This document shows, one piece after another, positions 1 through 9,271 of a stretch of DNA of 64,000 nt. Under the pieces are notes generated by a model. The model was not told the origin of the DNA, ran no database searches, and worked only from the letters and a program-made list of their open reading frames with translations. The DNA is taken from contig JABSRP010000032.1 in the NCBI GenBank assembly GCA_013215145.1, positions 31,734-95,733 on the forward strand. The letters are read 5' to 3'. Each line of letters begins with the position of its first letter. The stretch's first letter is position 1. This DNA is from Pseudobacteriovorax sp. Lineage in GTDB: Bacteria; Bdellovibrionota_B; Oligoflexia; Oligoflexales; Oligoflexaceae. The position numbers were made by a program, and so were the translations under genes.

Positions 1-2
1 CT

Positions 3-521
3 GATACCAACGATGCAACTATAGATCATAGGCGTCGCAAGTTCTTGCACCATAGCGATGAGACCGGTCGACCTTGCATCGATTCCGTTGATTTACCGAT
101 CTATATTGTTGTTCCCGATCGCTACAATCAATTATCTGACTGTCAAACAGAGATTTTTATCGACGATCTTGATGACTTCGTGGATTTTGCAGCAAAATTT
201 TGTAAATCACCCGACTTTCTTGTGGAGTTTAACCCTGGCTGGGAGGATGATATCAAAACCAAACTTTCAACTAAAAGTATCACATTCGCCAATTATCTTC
301 CTATTCCTGGCGGTGTGAATAATGACCCTGAATTTGCACGCGACAATCGCCTGGGAATCGATCGTATTCGCCGGATCATTACCAACGATTACGTTGGCAT
401 TAGAGCAGCGGATAGTAGCGTCAACATTGGTCAAACTATATATACCCAGAACAACAACTACTATGGCCCCAATAAAACGCCCCGTCTGACTGAACTCAGA
501 AAAGGGACTCTACAGGCTTAA
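3..521 (+). CDS. 3' part of an unrecognised gene
   Basis: The frame is open to the left edge of the window, so the true start lies outside it; the TTG at 45 is only an internal codon. About 172 residues are visible and end in TAA. The product is acidic and soluble-looking, with no membrane segment, and its tail is rich in Asn and Tyr (TQNNNYYG). I do not recognise a family. It lies 64 nt upstream of the 1708-residue protein on the same strand, so the two may be co-transcribed. Confidence 0.55.
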   Translation, partial: DTNDATIDHRRRKFLHHSDETGRPCIDSVDLPIYIVVPDRYNQLSDCQTEIFIDDLDDFVDFAAKFCKSPDFLVEFNPGWEDDIKTKLSTKSITFANYLPIPGGVNNDPEFARDNRLGIDRIRRIITNDYVGIRAADSSVNIGQTIYTQNNNYYGPNKTPRLTELRKGTLQA

Positions 522-585
522 AATCGTTCCATCATAAACGATAAAAGCGCTAAATTAATGGGCTTATTAATGGGAGAAACTGATA

Positions 586-3500
586 ATGGGTCAGGCTGTT
601 AAAAAACTAGGTCTAACGAACAAAGAAAACTTCTTAGAGACATTTGATTCCACGGAGATATTGGTTTCCTGTGATTTTTTGGATGGAATTTTCGAACCTT
701 TTTTAAAGGCATACTTTTTTCCTGAAGGAGAGATACTTAAGATTTCTGGTGCAGAGATTGTAGAGTCCGATTCAAAGACTGTTTCAGTAACAGGGAAGGC
801 TGATTTCCTAGGTATTCCCAATGTGCCTACCAAAGCGCTCTTTGAGTTCCTAGATGATGGTAGGGTATCACCACGGATTGAGTTTGATATGCTACAAAGA
901 GGACAATCTAGCGACTACTGGCAATTTAGAAAGTCCTTTCCGCTCATGCCGAGTCGGCCAGCAATCAGTTCGCCGTACCATGGCGAATTGGAGAAAACGT
1001 TCGCCGATGAGTTTATCTATAAAGAGGTGAAGGTCATTGTCTGTGACTCTCACTGTTACGAAGACGCTTATCAGCGAGACCTAACTCCTGGAATCAACGT
1101 CTTAGCTAAAGCTAATTTTTATGGTGGGCTAAGCGTTATTTCCCATATGTTATCCAATGATAGTGAATCTGTCGTCTACGGTAAAATTATTCGGCCTAAA
1201 TTTGACACCAATTATTTTGCAGAAGCCTTAAAGGCGATGCAGACCCGTGCCCACAATCAGATCCCATTTCCCTGGGATTATTGTGAGACGCTACCCGGAC
1301 TGCATCTGGAGTCAGACATAGGCGAGGATGTGTCTTTTGACAAGCTTTCCTTCGGCCAACCAAAACTTCGCATTTATTGTCCTTTCGATGATTGGTCGTC
1401 CTACGATACTATTTATAAAACTCAAAAAGCTATAACTGGCGTAATAGATCTCCCAAAGGCAAATATCAAAGTAGAAGGTGTAGGGGTGATGGCCAGTGAT
1501 AGTCTGGTTACGATCTATACCAGATTTCAAGGTCTTTCCATAGAAAATTTGAGTCAAATAGCTGGGTTTGAAGGAGCATCTGACTTTGAATCTCACCTGC
1601 CGACTCCTTTGCAAACCACTGTTAAGGAACTCAAAAAACTTGAAATTCTCGATCTCGCATTTACAGTTAAGAAATCCGCAGCAACTGGTCAAACCGTTCC
1701 AAAATTGGCTCTAAGCTATGCCATGGTCAATATTGGATTTCGAGAGCTACAGTGGGAACTATGGGACGATCATATTATTGTGGACGGTTTATCCTTCCGT
1801 TTTGAGCTGATTGATAGTGAGAAAAAAACAATAAGGGCTTCTTTCACGGCCGCTTCAAGTTTTAACAATTTGCCAATTACCATTACCGGTACCAAGTGGG
1901 GGAAGCAGTATATCATCAACGCGTCTCTGGATAATGAAACAACCCTACCATTCAAAGCCTTTATGAAACGCTATGCTCCGGATCTTCCCGTTCCAGGAGA
2001 TCTGACCATTGACAGCTTCTCTCTTGAAATATGCCTCGGATCTTATGTCTCTGTCACGGGCAGTTTAGCCAATGAACCCGATGCCTGGGAAATAGATGTG
2101 GGATCGACAACCATTGCTGTCGAAAATCTATCTTTCGAGCTAAATAAGATTTTTGGAACAAGTGCAGGCCAGGGTTCTCTCCAAGGGTTCGTGACAGGTA
2201 CTATCGAACTAGATGAATTTACTCTGCAGGTAAACTATGCCCTTCCCAACAACCTAACTTTAAAGGCAAACATTCCAAGCCTGCAGCTTTCAAAGTTACA
2301 AAAACAGCTCACGGGCTCTACGCTTGGAGGACCATCGGGATTCGATCTTGAACTTAGTAACACCCAACTGGTAGCTAAGGTCGAAAAAACAGCTCTTCAA
2401 TTTAAAGCCTTAAGTACTATCCATGATTTGGGGATGCTCGCTTTTCAGATCGGCAAGACCAATAATGAGTGGGGAGCAGCAGCAGGAGTCTATCTAGAAG
2501 ACGCTAGGCTTTCAGAAATTGATGGCCTAGAATTTTTGTCTCCCATTGATAAAGCGATACAGTTTAAAGATCTCACTATTATTGTATCAAGTTTGGATGA
2601 CGCCAATTTTAGGTTTCCAAGCAGTGCGGAGTTTAACGATCAACAAGGACAAAATTCCACAGGTATTAGGCTACCGGAAGCGCCTTCGGGAGTATCACGA
2701 GGACTTTGTGCACATGGTACCTGGATTCTGAATAAAAAAGATAGGGTACACAAACTGCTGTTGGAAACCTTTGGATTGGATGAAGGACTCCCTGTCACTG
2801 TACAGGTCAGCAACCCCCAAGGGCGACCTCCATCCGTTCACCTATTTGCATCTGTGGCAGGTGAATTTGATAACACTCCGTTTCGACTTCAAGTCGGCCT
2901 AAAAATGCAGTCTGGGAGCAGAATCGAGTATTATGTTACCGGTCGCGGTGAAATTAGTATCGACAAGCAAAAAATGATGATGGATTTGGGGGTTAGTGTC
3001 ACGATAAGCGGATTTTCGCTTTCAGGATCTCTACAAGGAACTCTTGATCTCCACGGACTTAAACTAAGTGATCTCGGATTCATGGGTTCGATCAATTGGG
3101 CCGGTGTACCAGGCTTCGGGTTTGCAGGACGCATCAATACCAAAGCATTCCAGTCTTCTATCGTTATGTTAGTCGATTCAGCGAATATGGGGATGGTTCT
3201 CGCCGGTTCTATCAGCGAACTCACAGCATATAAAGTGCTAACAGGGGTCGTGGGGCTGAAGCAGGTGCCAAAGGAATTAGTAGCTCCTCTTAAAAAAGTA
3301 GAGCTACGTGGGACGCAAGAATTCAAAGTTCGCAAAGGCTTGGTTAAGGATCTCGATAGTAAAAATCTAAGGAGTATCTCTGAAGCCTTTAGTAAGAGTG
3401 GCAACGTCTCACTTTCCTCAAGTGAGAATGATTCTTTATTAGTCGTCAATAAAAAAGGAAAAAAATGGTACCTCACTAACCGAAGAGATAAGTTAAAAAC

Positions 3501-5712
3501 CTTCCAAATAGAGTTAGTGAATGACAAGGTTCGTATAGTCGTAGCACCTCAGATTTATATATGTACCTCCTACTCAAGAATTGGTTCCCAGGAGTTCCAA
3601 CCAGGATTCCTTCTTTCGGCTCGTATTAAGGTGTTTGATTTTGAAGCCTATGCAAGTATTGATATCAGTCCTAGCAAAGGTATTGCCATTGATGCCTATA
3701 TCAATAAGCCCATCATCATCGCCAATCGTAACTTTTTTATTCTCAGTGACGTCAGAGGCAAGAAAGGTCCATTCCTGTCAGTTGGCACCTATTCACAGCC
3801 CCAACATCCGGTACAGGCCTACCGATCACCACACCTGATGATCAATGGTCGTCTTAAGATTATGGGACTTCAACTTGATTGTTACGCCGAAATCAGTGCT
3901 AAAGCCCTTAAGATTGATGCGAATCTCAAGCTTAAGAATAGAATTAGTAATACAATCGTTAAAGGTAGTACTAACTTCGATGTCTCCGTGAAGGCTGATG
4001 TTGGGAATATCTCCAGTTTTTACGCCAAATTTGCCGTAAGTTTCGATGTAGATCTCGGGCTATACCTCGCTGGAGTTCGTACTGTTGATTTAAAGGAGAC
4101 CATTGCAGGAGGCGTTGAAGTAGGTTTAAAGAATGGTAAACCCTATGCAACTCTAGCTGCAGGTTTGAAAGTATGTGGCCAAACATGCAAGATCACAGTC
4201 CATCTCACTCCGGGCAAGGACTCTATAAAAGATATTGGTAAGTTCCTAGCTGAAGAGGTTGGGGATTTCTTTGATGATATTTATCAGGATGTAGAAAAAT
4301 TTATTGAGGATGTTGGTAAAGGAATTCTTAAAGGGTTTGAGGAGACGGAAAAACTTGGGGAAGCGCTAGTCGACGAATTCACTCAGTCAGCCCACGATGT
4401 CGCGAGCGCCTTCGATAACCTTGGACATGACATCGAAACTATCACTAAAGCACTAGACAAGCACTTCAGCGCCACCGCAAAAGAGATCGGAGACGTCTTA
4501 TCAACAATTGGCAAACCAGTTGAAGACATCGCAAAAGGACTAAAAGCTGTAGGGCATGGTATCGAGGACGTTGGCGACGCGCTTCTTAGCATAGGCCATG
4601 TACCAGAAGAGATAGCAGGGGCCTTTTCCCACATAAACCTGAGTCCCAATCAAATCTCAAAAGCTTTGTCCAGTCTCAGCATTAAGCCCTTAGATATTTC
4701 GGATGCCGTTTCCAGTCTCGAAATCAGTAATAAAGACGTAGAAAGAGCCCTAAAAGCTGTCAGTATCGATACCAAGTCACTTGAGAAGTCCATCAATAGT
4801 GCCGTGTCCGATGTCACAGAATTTTTCGACGATGTTGGTAAGGCGATAGTTGGGGTCGTTACAGGCAAGAAGAAGAAAAAGAAGAAGCGCAAAAGAAAAG
4901 CTCGTCCAGAGGAAATCGTTAAAAGCCTGAATAAGATCACTGATAATTATGATTTTATTTACGAGAAAATCTTAAAAGTGGGGCACTCTTCCAACGATGC
5001 GGTCAATGCTATCATTAAAGGGAAAACTCCTTCGATCCCATTTTTCGAATTTTTGACAGCTAAACTTAGAAATGATGACCATGTTTTCCGCCAGCTCCTC
5101 TCATGTGGGTGGTCAGATCTCAATATCATCCGCCAGCTTAAAAAAGCTCGCTACACTCCAGAAAGAATAGCCTTAATCTTAAAACTTAACGGGTATGCTC
5201 CAAAGCGCCTCGACAACACCTTTGCTAAGGTTCGGTATCCTAAGAATGTTAGAGCTGAGGCCATTGCCTATGCCAATAGTAGAGTATTTGCAAACGCGCA
5301 CTTTTACACCGCCCATCAACAATTTGTTCGCGCTGAAGACGGCGGCGGAAAAGCTGTGAAAGGGGATCGAAGGAAAGCTCAAAGCCATGAAACCTTCAAG
5401 CTAGTCCTGATTAAAGCTGCACGCAATGCTCCAGATGATATACGAGATGGTTGCAAAATAGCAGTTCTTACCCATAATCACCGGTACTTTAAGTCAGATA
5501 AAAAAGGGAATCTGGACGCAGGTTCAATCAAAGCTGGAATTCGAGAGAGATTTACCTTGGTGAACCATACAGCAAAGGACCGACCTATTAAAAAAGGTGA
5601 CGTGGTATCGTTGATGAGCCACTACAAGAGTTTTATGGTTGCTGATAAGAAAAGTGTCATGCGGGCCAATCGTAAAAAGATTGGTAGTTGGGAGAAATTT
5701 GTCATTAAGTGA
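586..5712 (+). CDS. Giant beta-rich protein with fascin-like C-terminus (1708 aa)
   Basis: The ATG at 586 has GGGAGA about 9 nt upstream. No signal peptide or membrane helix is visible. Residues 1 to about 1200 form a long run of alternating hydrophobic/polar strands that look like degenerate beta modules. About 1210-1420 is an amphipathic helical stretch with repeats such as DVGKAI, IEDVG and ISKALSSL, ending in a poly-Lys/Arg block near residue 1430. The last about 135 residues resemble a beta-trefoil/fascin domain (AEDGGGKAV, SHETFKLVLI, GSWEKFVI, two to three units). Fascin-like trefoils bind actin or carbohydrate in known proteins; any function here is inference. It could be a large cytoplasmic or non-classically exported effector. 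The N-terminal family is not recognised. Confidence 0.85.
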   Translation: MGQAVKKLGLTNKENFLETFDSTEILVSCDFLDGIFEPFLKAYFFPEGEILKISGAEIVESDSKTVSVTGKADFLGIPNVPTKALFEFLDDGRVSPRIEFDMLQRGQSSDYWQFRKSFPLMPSRPAISSPYHGELEKTFADEFIYKEVKVIVCDSHCYEDAYQRDLTPGINVLAKANFYGGLSVISHMLSNDSESVVYGKIIRPKFDTNYFAEALKAMQTRAHNQIPFPWDYCETLPGLHLESDIGEDVSFDKLSFGQPKLRIYCPFDDWSSYDTIYKTQKAITGVIDLPKANIKVEGVGVMASDSLVTIYTRFQGLSIENLSQIAGFEGASDFESHLPTPLQTTVKELKKLEILDLAFTVKKSAATGQTVPKLALSYAMVNIGFRELQWELWDDHIIVDGLSFRFELIDSEKKTIRASFTAASSFNNLPITITGTKWGKQYIINASLDNETTLPFKAFMKRYAPDLPVPGDLTIDSFSLEICLGSYVSVTGSLANEPDAWEIDVGSTTIAVENLSFELNKIFGTSAGQGSLQGFVTGTIELDEFTLQVNYALPNNLTLKANIPSLQLSKLQKQLTGSTLGGPSGFDLELSNTQLVAKVEKTALQFKALSTIHDLGMLAFQIGKTNNEWGAAAGVYLEDARLSEIDGLEFLSPIDKAIQFKDLTIIVSSLDDANFRFPSSAEFNDQQGQNSTGIRLPEAPSGVSRGLCAHGTWILNKKDRVHKLLLETFGLDEGLPVTVQVSNPQGRPPSVHLFASVAGEFDNTPFRLQVGLKMQSGSRIEYYVTGRGEISIDKQKMMMDLGVSVTISGFSLSGSLQGTLDLHGLKLSDLGFMGSINWAGVPGFGFAGRINTKAFQSSIVMLVDSANMGMVLAGSISELTAYKVLTGVVGLKQVPKELVAPLKKVELRGTQEFKVRKGLVKDLDSKNLRSISEAFSKSGNVSLSSSENDSLLVVNKKGKKWYLTNRRDKLKTFQIELVNDKVRIVVAPQIYICTSYSRIGSQEFQPGFLLSARIKVFDFEAYASIDISPSKGIAIDAYINKPIIIANRNFFILSDVRGKKGPFLSVGTYSQPQHPVQAYRSPHLMINGRLKIMGLQLDCYAEISAKALKIDANLKLKNRISNTIVKGSTNFDVSVKADVGNISSFYAKFAVSFDVDLGLYLAGVRTVDLKETIAGGVEVGLKNGKPYATLAAGLKVCGQTCKITVHLTPGKDSIKDIGKFLAEEVGDFFDDIYQDVEKFIEDVGKGILKGFEETEKLGEALVDEFTQSAHDVASAFDNLGHDIETITKALDKHFSATAKEIGDVLSTIGKPVEDIAKGLKAVGHGIEDVGDALLSIGHVPEEIAGAFSHINLSPNQISKALSSLSIKPLDISDAVSSLEISNKDVERALKAVSIDTKSLEKSINSAVSDVTEFFDDVGKAIVGVVTGKKKKKKKRKRKARPEEIVKSLNKITDNYDFIYEKILKVGHSSNDAVNAIIKGKTPSIPFFEFLTAKLRNDDHVFRQLLSCGWSDLNIIRQLKKARYTPERIALILKLNGYAPKRLDNTFAKVRYPKNVRAEAIAYANSRVFANAHFYTAHQQFVRAEDGGGKAVKGDRRKAQSHETFKLVLIKAARNAPDDIRDGCKIAVLTHNHRYFKSDKKGNLDAGSIKAGIRERFTLVNHTAKDRPIKKGDVVSLMSHYKSFMVADKKSVMRANRKKIGSWEKFVIK

Positions 5713-6239
5713 AGATATGGGAGCATGGGGCTACCTGGATCCATGCTGATTCTGTATTAAAAAAAAGCTACTCAGTCTATACCTTCTGTTGCGATAACCC
5801 TCTGTGTTGGGCTAGCAAGAACTGATAAAGATCGATTTAACCAATCCAGGATTGGTCATAATAAATATAAAAATCACGCAGATTTAGATCTAGAATTTCG
5901 GCGAGAAAAGCTCCTGTTTTTTTCGGTTGTTCCATATCCAAGGATATGTGAAAAATGTGCATAATATTTCCAATCCCATCTGTTTTTGGAACCAGTATCC
6001 TTCTAAAACTTATATGGATGAATGTGAATCTATTTAATTGTACCCTTAAAATCTCGACAGTGTTACTAAAATTCTAGATACGACGAGGTCGTTATATAGC
6101 AATTTACAAACAACTAATCTGAGAGCTACTACAATCAGCTGATAAAGACGTTTATGAAACTCTCTTCGTATCAGGATCATCAAACTAACCGAACTGCCTT
6201 TAACGCAACAAACAATTGACTCAGAAAAGATCACAAGAA
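5713..6239. other. Gene-free gap between convergent genes, with hairpins
   Basis: This 527-nt stretch separates two convergent genes and no convincing coding frame was found. It holds three inverted repeats: AGCATGG/CCATGCT at 5722-5747, 10 nt past the stop of the giant gene and the likeliest (T-poor) terminator; ACCAATCC-A-GGATTGGT at 5840-5856; and CATATCC-AA-GGATATG at 5933-5948. Confidence 0.5.
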
Positions 6240-7334
6240 TCATTCCGCTCCTGCATAAAAACTTAGCAGTGCAGGATGAATTGGCGCTAATGCAGGATCG
6301 TTGAGCTTCTTCCTCGCCTTATCGTAGTATAGGAATATCGCATGTGGATTTGATAGCTCTAATAGCCATTCATTTAAAAGACCTGCTCGCCTAATGGCGA
6401 GGGCCATATAATAGCCACTCGCATGGCCACCAACAGGTCTTAACTCTGCCCAATTGGGTTTGAATGCGACCTTATCTTGCTGATATTGGAGATAGCCGCT
6501 ATTAATGTTCTCAATTACAGCGGGACCTTGGGCGAAAAGATCTCGATACACCTTAATGAGTTCTTCGCCGAATGTTCGCTCTCCGGCTCTACCAAGAAGA
6601 TTAGGTTTATCAATGAGATCTGCTATTCCTTCCTTTTGGATGTTATAGGCAAGACTGGTAAAGGGATGGCTACGAGAAAACTCTTTTGGAAGCAGCGTAT
6701 CAAAGTATACGTGATGGAGTTCGTGGGCTAAAACAGCCACTCTAGCTTCTCTTCCTAGAGTCTCGAAGAAAAAGGGATCGGCCACGACTCCAAGGTCATT
6801 CGCATAAGCATTTTGACCAATAACTAGGAAAAAGACCGTTGGCTTGGAATTCAATCGACTTAACATACCCTTCGGGATAAAGGACCTTGCTAGCTGATCG
6901 GCTTCTTCATAAAGCCTCTCATCAACAAAATTTTTGATGATACCTTCGCATGCTTTTCTGTTCGCTATTACATATTCAAAGTGGGAAAGTTCGGCTTTTT
7001 TAATAACATCTTTCCCCTCCCGAATCAGATACCTTTCATTTGACTTGGCTTTAGAGTAGTGGAATTCAAGCATAGATTGATAGGAGTATCGAGATTTACC
7101 TGTGGCAATTTCAAGCACCTGAAAACCTTTAGAGTCGAATAACTGATTCCAGCTTTCATCGGGAACAGTCTGTCCCAACGATAGCTTATTTATCAGGTCT
7201 ATGGAACGCCCCAAGGCGGCGGTATCGAATAAATCCGAAGTCGGTAACAAGGGTTCATCTTGCATTTTATGGCTCGAAACATGGCAAGACGACACCCAAA
7301 ATATCACAAAAAAACATGAAAGTGATCGTAACAT
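6240..7334 (-). CDS. Zn metallopeptidase lipoprotein, DUF5700-like
   Basis: Starts with a lipoprotein signal (VSSC, Cys17), so probably anchored in the cell envelope. The HELHH motif at residues 204-208 followed by KEGIADLID (Glu235) matches the zinc-ligand pattern of HExxH peptidases whose third ligand is a downstream Glu. Spacing and length (364 aa) resemble DUF5700, a putative zinc-dependent peptidase family. The substrate is unknown. It is monocistronic, convergent with the giant gene upstream of it in the window. The family call rests on the motif pattern; the lipoprotein and zinc-site calls are firmer. Confidence 0.75.
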   Translation of the reverse strand: MLRSLSCFFVIFWVSSCHVSSHKMQDEPLLPTSDLFDTAALGRSIDLINKLSLGQTVPDESWNQLFDSKGFQVLEIATGKSRYSYQSMLEFHYSKAKSNERYLIREGKDVIKKAELSHFEYVIANRKACEGIIKNFVDERLYEEADQLARSFIPKGMLSRLNSKPTVFFLVIGQNAYANDLGVVADPFFFETLGREARVAVLAHELHHVYFDTLLPKEFSRSHPFTSLAYNIQKEGIADLIDKPNLLGRAGERTFGEELIKVYRDLFAQGPAVIENINSGYLQYQQDKVAFKPNWAELRPVGGHASGYYMALAIRRAGLLNEWLLELSNPHAIFLYYDKARKKLNDPALAPIHPALLSFYAGAE

Positions 7335-7683
7335 ATCTTAACCTAATCTATTTTTATTATAACTGTCAGTTGACTATTCCGATCCTGCCTGAAAATCTCC
7401 CGTCTCTACATGTACTTATTGATGTCTCATTTAGTCAAAGAAACATAGATTATAGACGTAACGGGATGGGATATATTGCACTACGCAGGAGCAATAATAC
7501 AGAAATCCCAACAAGTGGAAAAACACTACTAGGTTGAAAACAACCGACGTAACACAGTGCAATAAATCACCCCATTAAGCGTCCTATTAAAAGCAGTTGA
7601 ATATCTTTTGCGAGGGTTTTCTATCGATTTTTTGATAGACCGGCGTTTAAAAAGAATAGTCCAATGACGGAAAGGGTATTGCG
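7335..7683. other. Divergent intergenic region
   Basis: This 349-nt region lies between two divergent genes and must carry both promoters, but no consensus promoter stands out. A 6-bp hairpin with a T-rich loop (TCTATC, 8 nt, GATAGA) lies at 7620-7639, about 45 nt upstream of the tautomerase start. No convincing coding frame. Confidence 0.35.
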
Positions 7684-8022
7684 TTGCCTCATTTTATTGT
7701 TCATACAACAAGCAAGCTCGTAGAGGGTCTAGACAAGCATTTTCTGCTCGATGAGCTTTTTGATGCCGCCTTGAAGAGCAACTTATTTGTTAAAGAAGAC
7801 ATTAAAGTTCGAATCGATGACTTTTCTGAGCATTTGGTTGGCGGTTGCCGCAACCAGGACTTTGTTCATGTATTCTCCTATATCATGGAAGGTCGCACAG
7901 CCGAGCAAAAACAGGAATTAATGACTGCGATAATGAAAAAATTAGAGATTTTTATTCCAAGCGATATACCAGTCGCCATGAATATCTACGAATTTGAGAC
8001 GTTTGCATACCGGAAAAGATAG
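7684..8022 (+). CDS. 5-carboxymethyl-2-hydroxymuconate isomerase family (CHMI-like)
   Basis: A 112-residue protein beginning Met-Pro-His; Pro at position 2 becomes the N-terminal catalytic base after Met removal, as in the tautomerase superfamily. Length and the pattern (HTTSKL, KVRIDDF, GRTAEQKQEL) fit CHMI, which isomerises an intermediate of homoprotocatechuate degradation. The TTG start is supported by GGAAAGGG about 8-10 nt upstream and by the obligatory Pro2. No other homoprotocatechuate genes are adjacent, so the physiological substrate may differ. Confidence 0.85.
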   Translation: MPHFIVHTTSKLVEGLDKHFLLDELFDAALKSNLFVKEDIKVRIDDFSEHLVGGCRNQDFVHVFSYIMEGRTAEQKQELMTAIMKKLEIFIPSDIPVAMNIYEFETFAYRKR

Positions 8023-8167
8023 TTTTGGTAAGAACAGTGTCATCGATATTCGGCACCCTGATTTCGATCATCATTCATAGGCTCTACTTTTCTCGGTCGA
8101 GTAATGCTAGGCTAACCTGCATTGACTTAGAGTTAAAATATCACCATCATGCGCCCGGAGATGAACT

Positions 8168-8449
8168 ATGAAAGCCACCTGGAAGGGAACTATCCTTGCG
8201 GATTCTGACGATACAGTCATGGTCGAAAATAATCACTACTTTCCCATGAACAGCCTCAAAAAAGAGTTTTTTCTCGATAGCTCCACCACCTCCCATTGTC
8301 CCTGGAAAGGCGAAGCTAACTACTTTACGATCTCGGTGGGAGACGAGAAAAATAGGGATGCAGCCTGGTATTACCTCAATCCTAAAGAGAAGGCACAGAA
8401 TATTAAAGGTAGGGTAGCTTTTTGGAAGGGGGTTGACATCATTTCTTGA
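8168..8449 (+). CDS. DUF427 domain protein
   Basis: A 93-residue single-domain protein with the DUF427 pattern: ATWKGTILADSDDT near the N-terminus, YFPMNSL, then SHCPWKGEANYF and DAAWYYLNP. The ATG is preceded by CGGAG at about 7 nt. DUF427 proteins are small cytoplasmic proteins of unknown function, sometimes linked to nucleotidyltransferases. It stands alone here; the next 550 nt hold only a possible gene relic. Confidence 0.9.
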   Translation: MKATWKGTILADSDDTVMVENNHYFPMNSLKKEFFLDSSTTSHCPWKGEANYFTISVGDEKNRDAAWYYLNPKEKAQNIKGRVAFWKGVDIIS

Positions 8450-8475
8450 ATACCTAATCGACATACATGATTTAG

Positions 8476-8822
8476 AGCGGTAGCAGTCAAAGTCCTAAGT
8501 CTGATTCACAGATTGATTCGATGCAAAGAAATATCAATGATTATTTGAGGGAACTAGAGATCTTGAAAACGCCTTTTAAGATCGTATTCATTCCATATAA
8601 CCATCGTCGCTTGACCAATTAGGAAATCAGCAGGAACAAAACCCCAGTAACGCGAATCTACAGTATTTCGATCGCCTCACTCTTTCTATAGTTCTAGCCC
8701 CTAGGATATTTATCGATGTATCGGACCAAGGATCCCATATAAAAAGCAAAGATAGTAGTATTTCCAAGCCCCCAAGGAGTTTTGTCTTTTTTCCTAAACA
8801 AAGCGAAACTTTGACCAAATGA
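8476..8822 (+). pseudogene. Possible frameshifted gene relic
   Basis: Two overlapping forward frames read like one broken gene. Frame 1 (8476-8620) includes MQRNINDYLRELEILK and FKIVFIPYNH; frame 3 (8601-8822) continues with SLDQLGNQQ, YFDRLTLSIVLAPR and SFVFFPKQSETL before TGA. A single shift near 8600-8612 joins them into about 110 residues. There is no ribosome-binding site for the only ATG (8521) and no obvious start further up. The first codon position is purine-rich in frame 1, as in coding DNA. Family not recognised. Chance open frames are possible at this length. Confidence 0.4.
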
Positions 8823-9003
8823 TCCATTGCACGAGAACCCAATCCTTAACAGATTTACCCACAAAAATAATATGATTTTCCATCAACTAATTGAGTTTTT
8901 TTCAAAGACAATTTGAAAAACATTATTTAATAGCAGTGAACTCTATGGTTTCCTATACTTAATCCATATGATCTAAAAATTAATTGACACCGGGGGATTG
9001 GTT

Positions 9004-9270
9004 ATGTCGACGCCAGAGAATCATCGTAAATACTGGAGGGCAAATTTGAAGCTAGTCTTTTGTTGCTTACTGGTATGGTTTATCGTTTCTTTTGGATGTG
9101 GAGTTTTATTCGTTGATGAACTGAACCAATATAAGATTGGTGGGTTCAAGTTGGGATTCTGGTTTGCTCAGCAGGGGTCAATCTTTACCTTCCTCATTTT
9201 AATCTTCTTCTACGCCTATAGAATGAACAAAATCGATAGCAAATACGGCGTTCAAGAAGGAGACGACTAG
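9004..9270 (+). CDS. DUF4212 small subunit of sodium/solute symporter
   Basis: About 88 residues with two membrane helices (near 19-39 and 58-76) and the N-terminal NHRKYWRANLKL pattern of DUF4212, the small partner of a class of sodium:solute symporters. I chose ATG 9004 over the in-frame TTG at 8998 because CCGGGGGA lies 6-7 nt upstream of it. It is separated by one base from the large symporter gene, so the two are translationally linked. DUF4212/SSS pairs usually take up acetate or related carboxylates. Confidence 0.9.
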   Translation: MSTPENHRKYWRANLKLVFCCLLVWFIVSFGCGVLFVDELNQYKIGGFKLGFWFAQQGSIFTFLILIFFYAYRMNKIDSKYGVQEGDD

Positions 9271-9271
9271 G

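Noticed and set aside
2931..3527. 198-residue reverse frame inside the giant gene
   Set aside because: Shadow of a strong forward gene, Ser/Pro/Leu-rich as expected for an antisense frame.
6046..6243. 65-residue reverse frame overlapping the DUF5700-like gene stop by ATGA, with AGGAG in front
   Set aside because: The ribosome-binding site lies in the coding sequence of the upstream gene and the product is a low-complexity Val/Leu/Arg mix; more likely chance.
8627..8842. 71-residue reverse frame in the gap before the symporter
   Set aside because: Antisense to the better coding-like forward relic; no ribosome-binding site.
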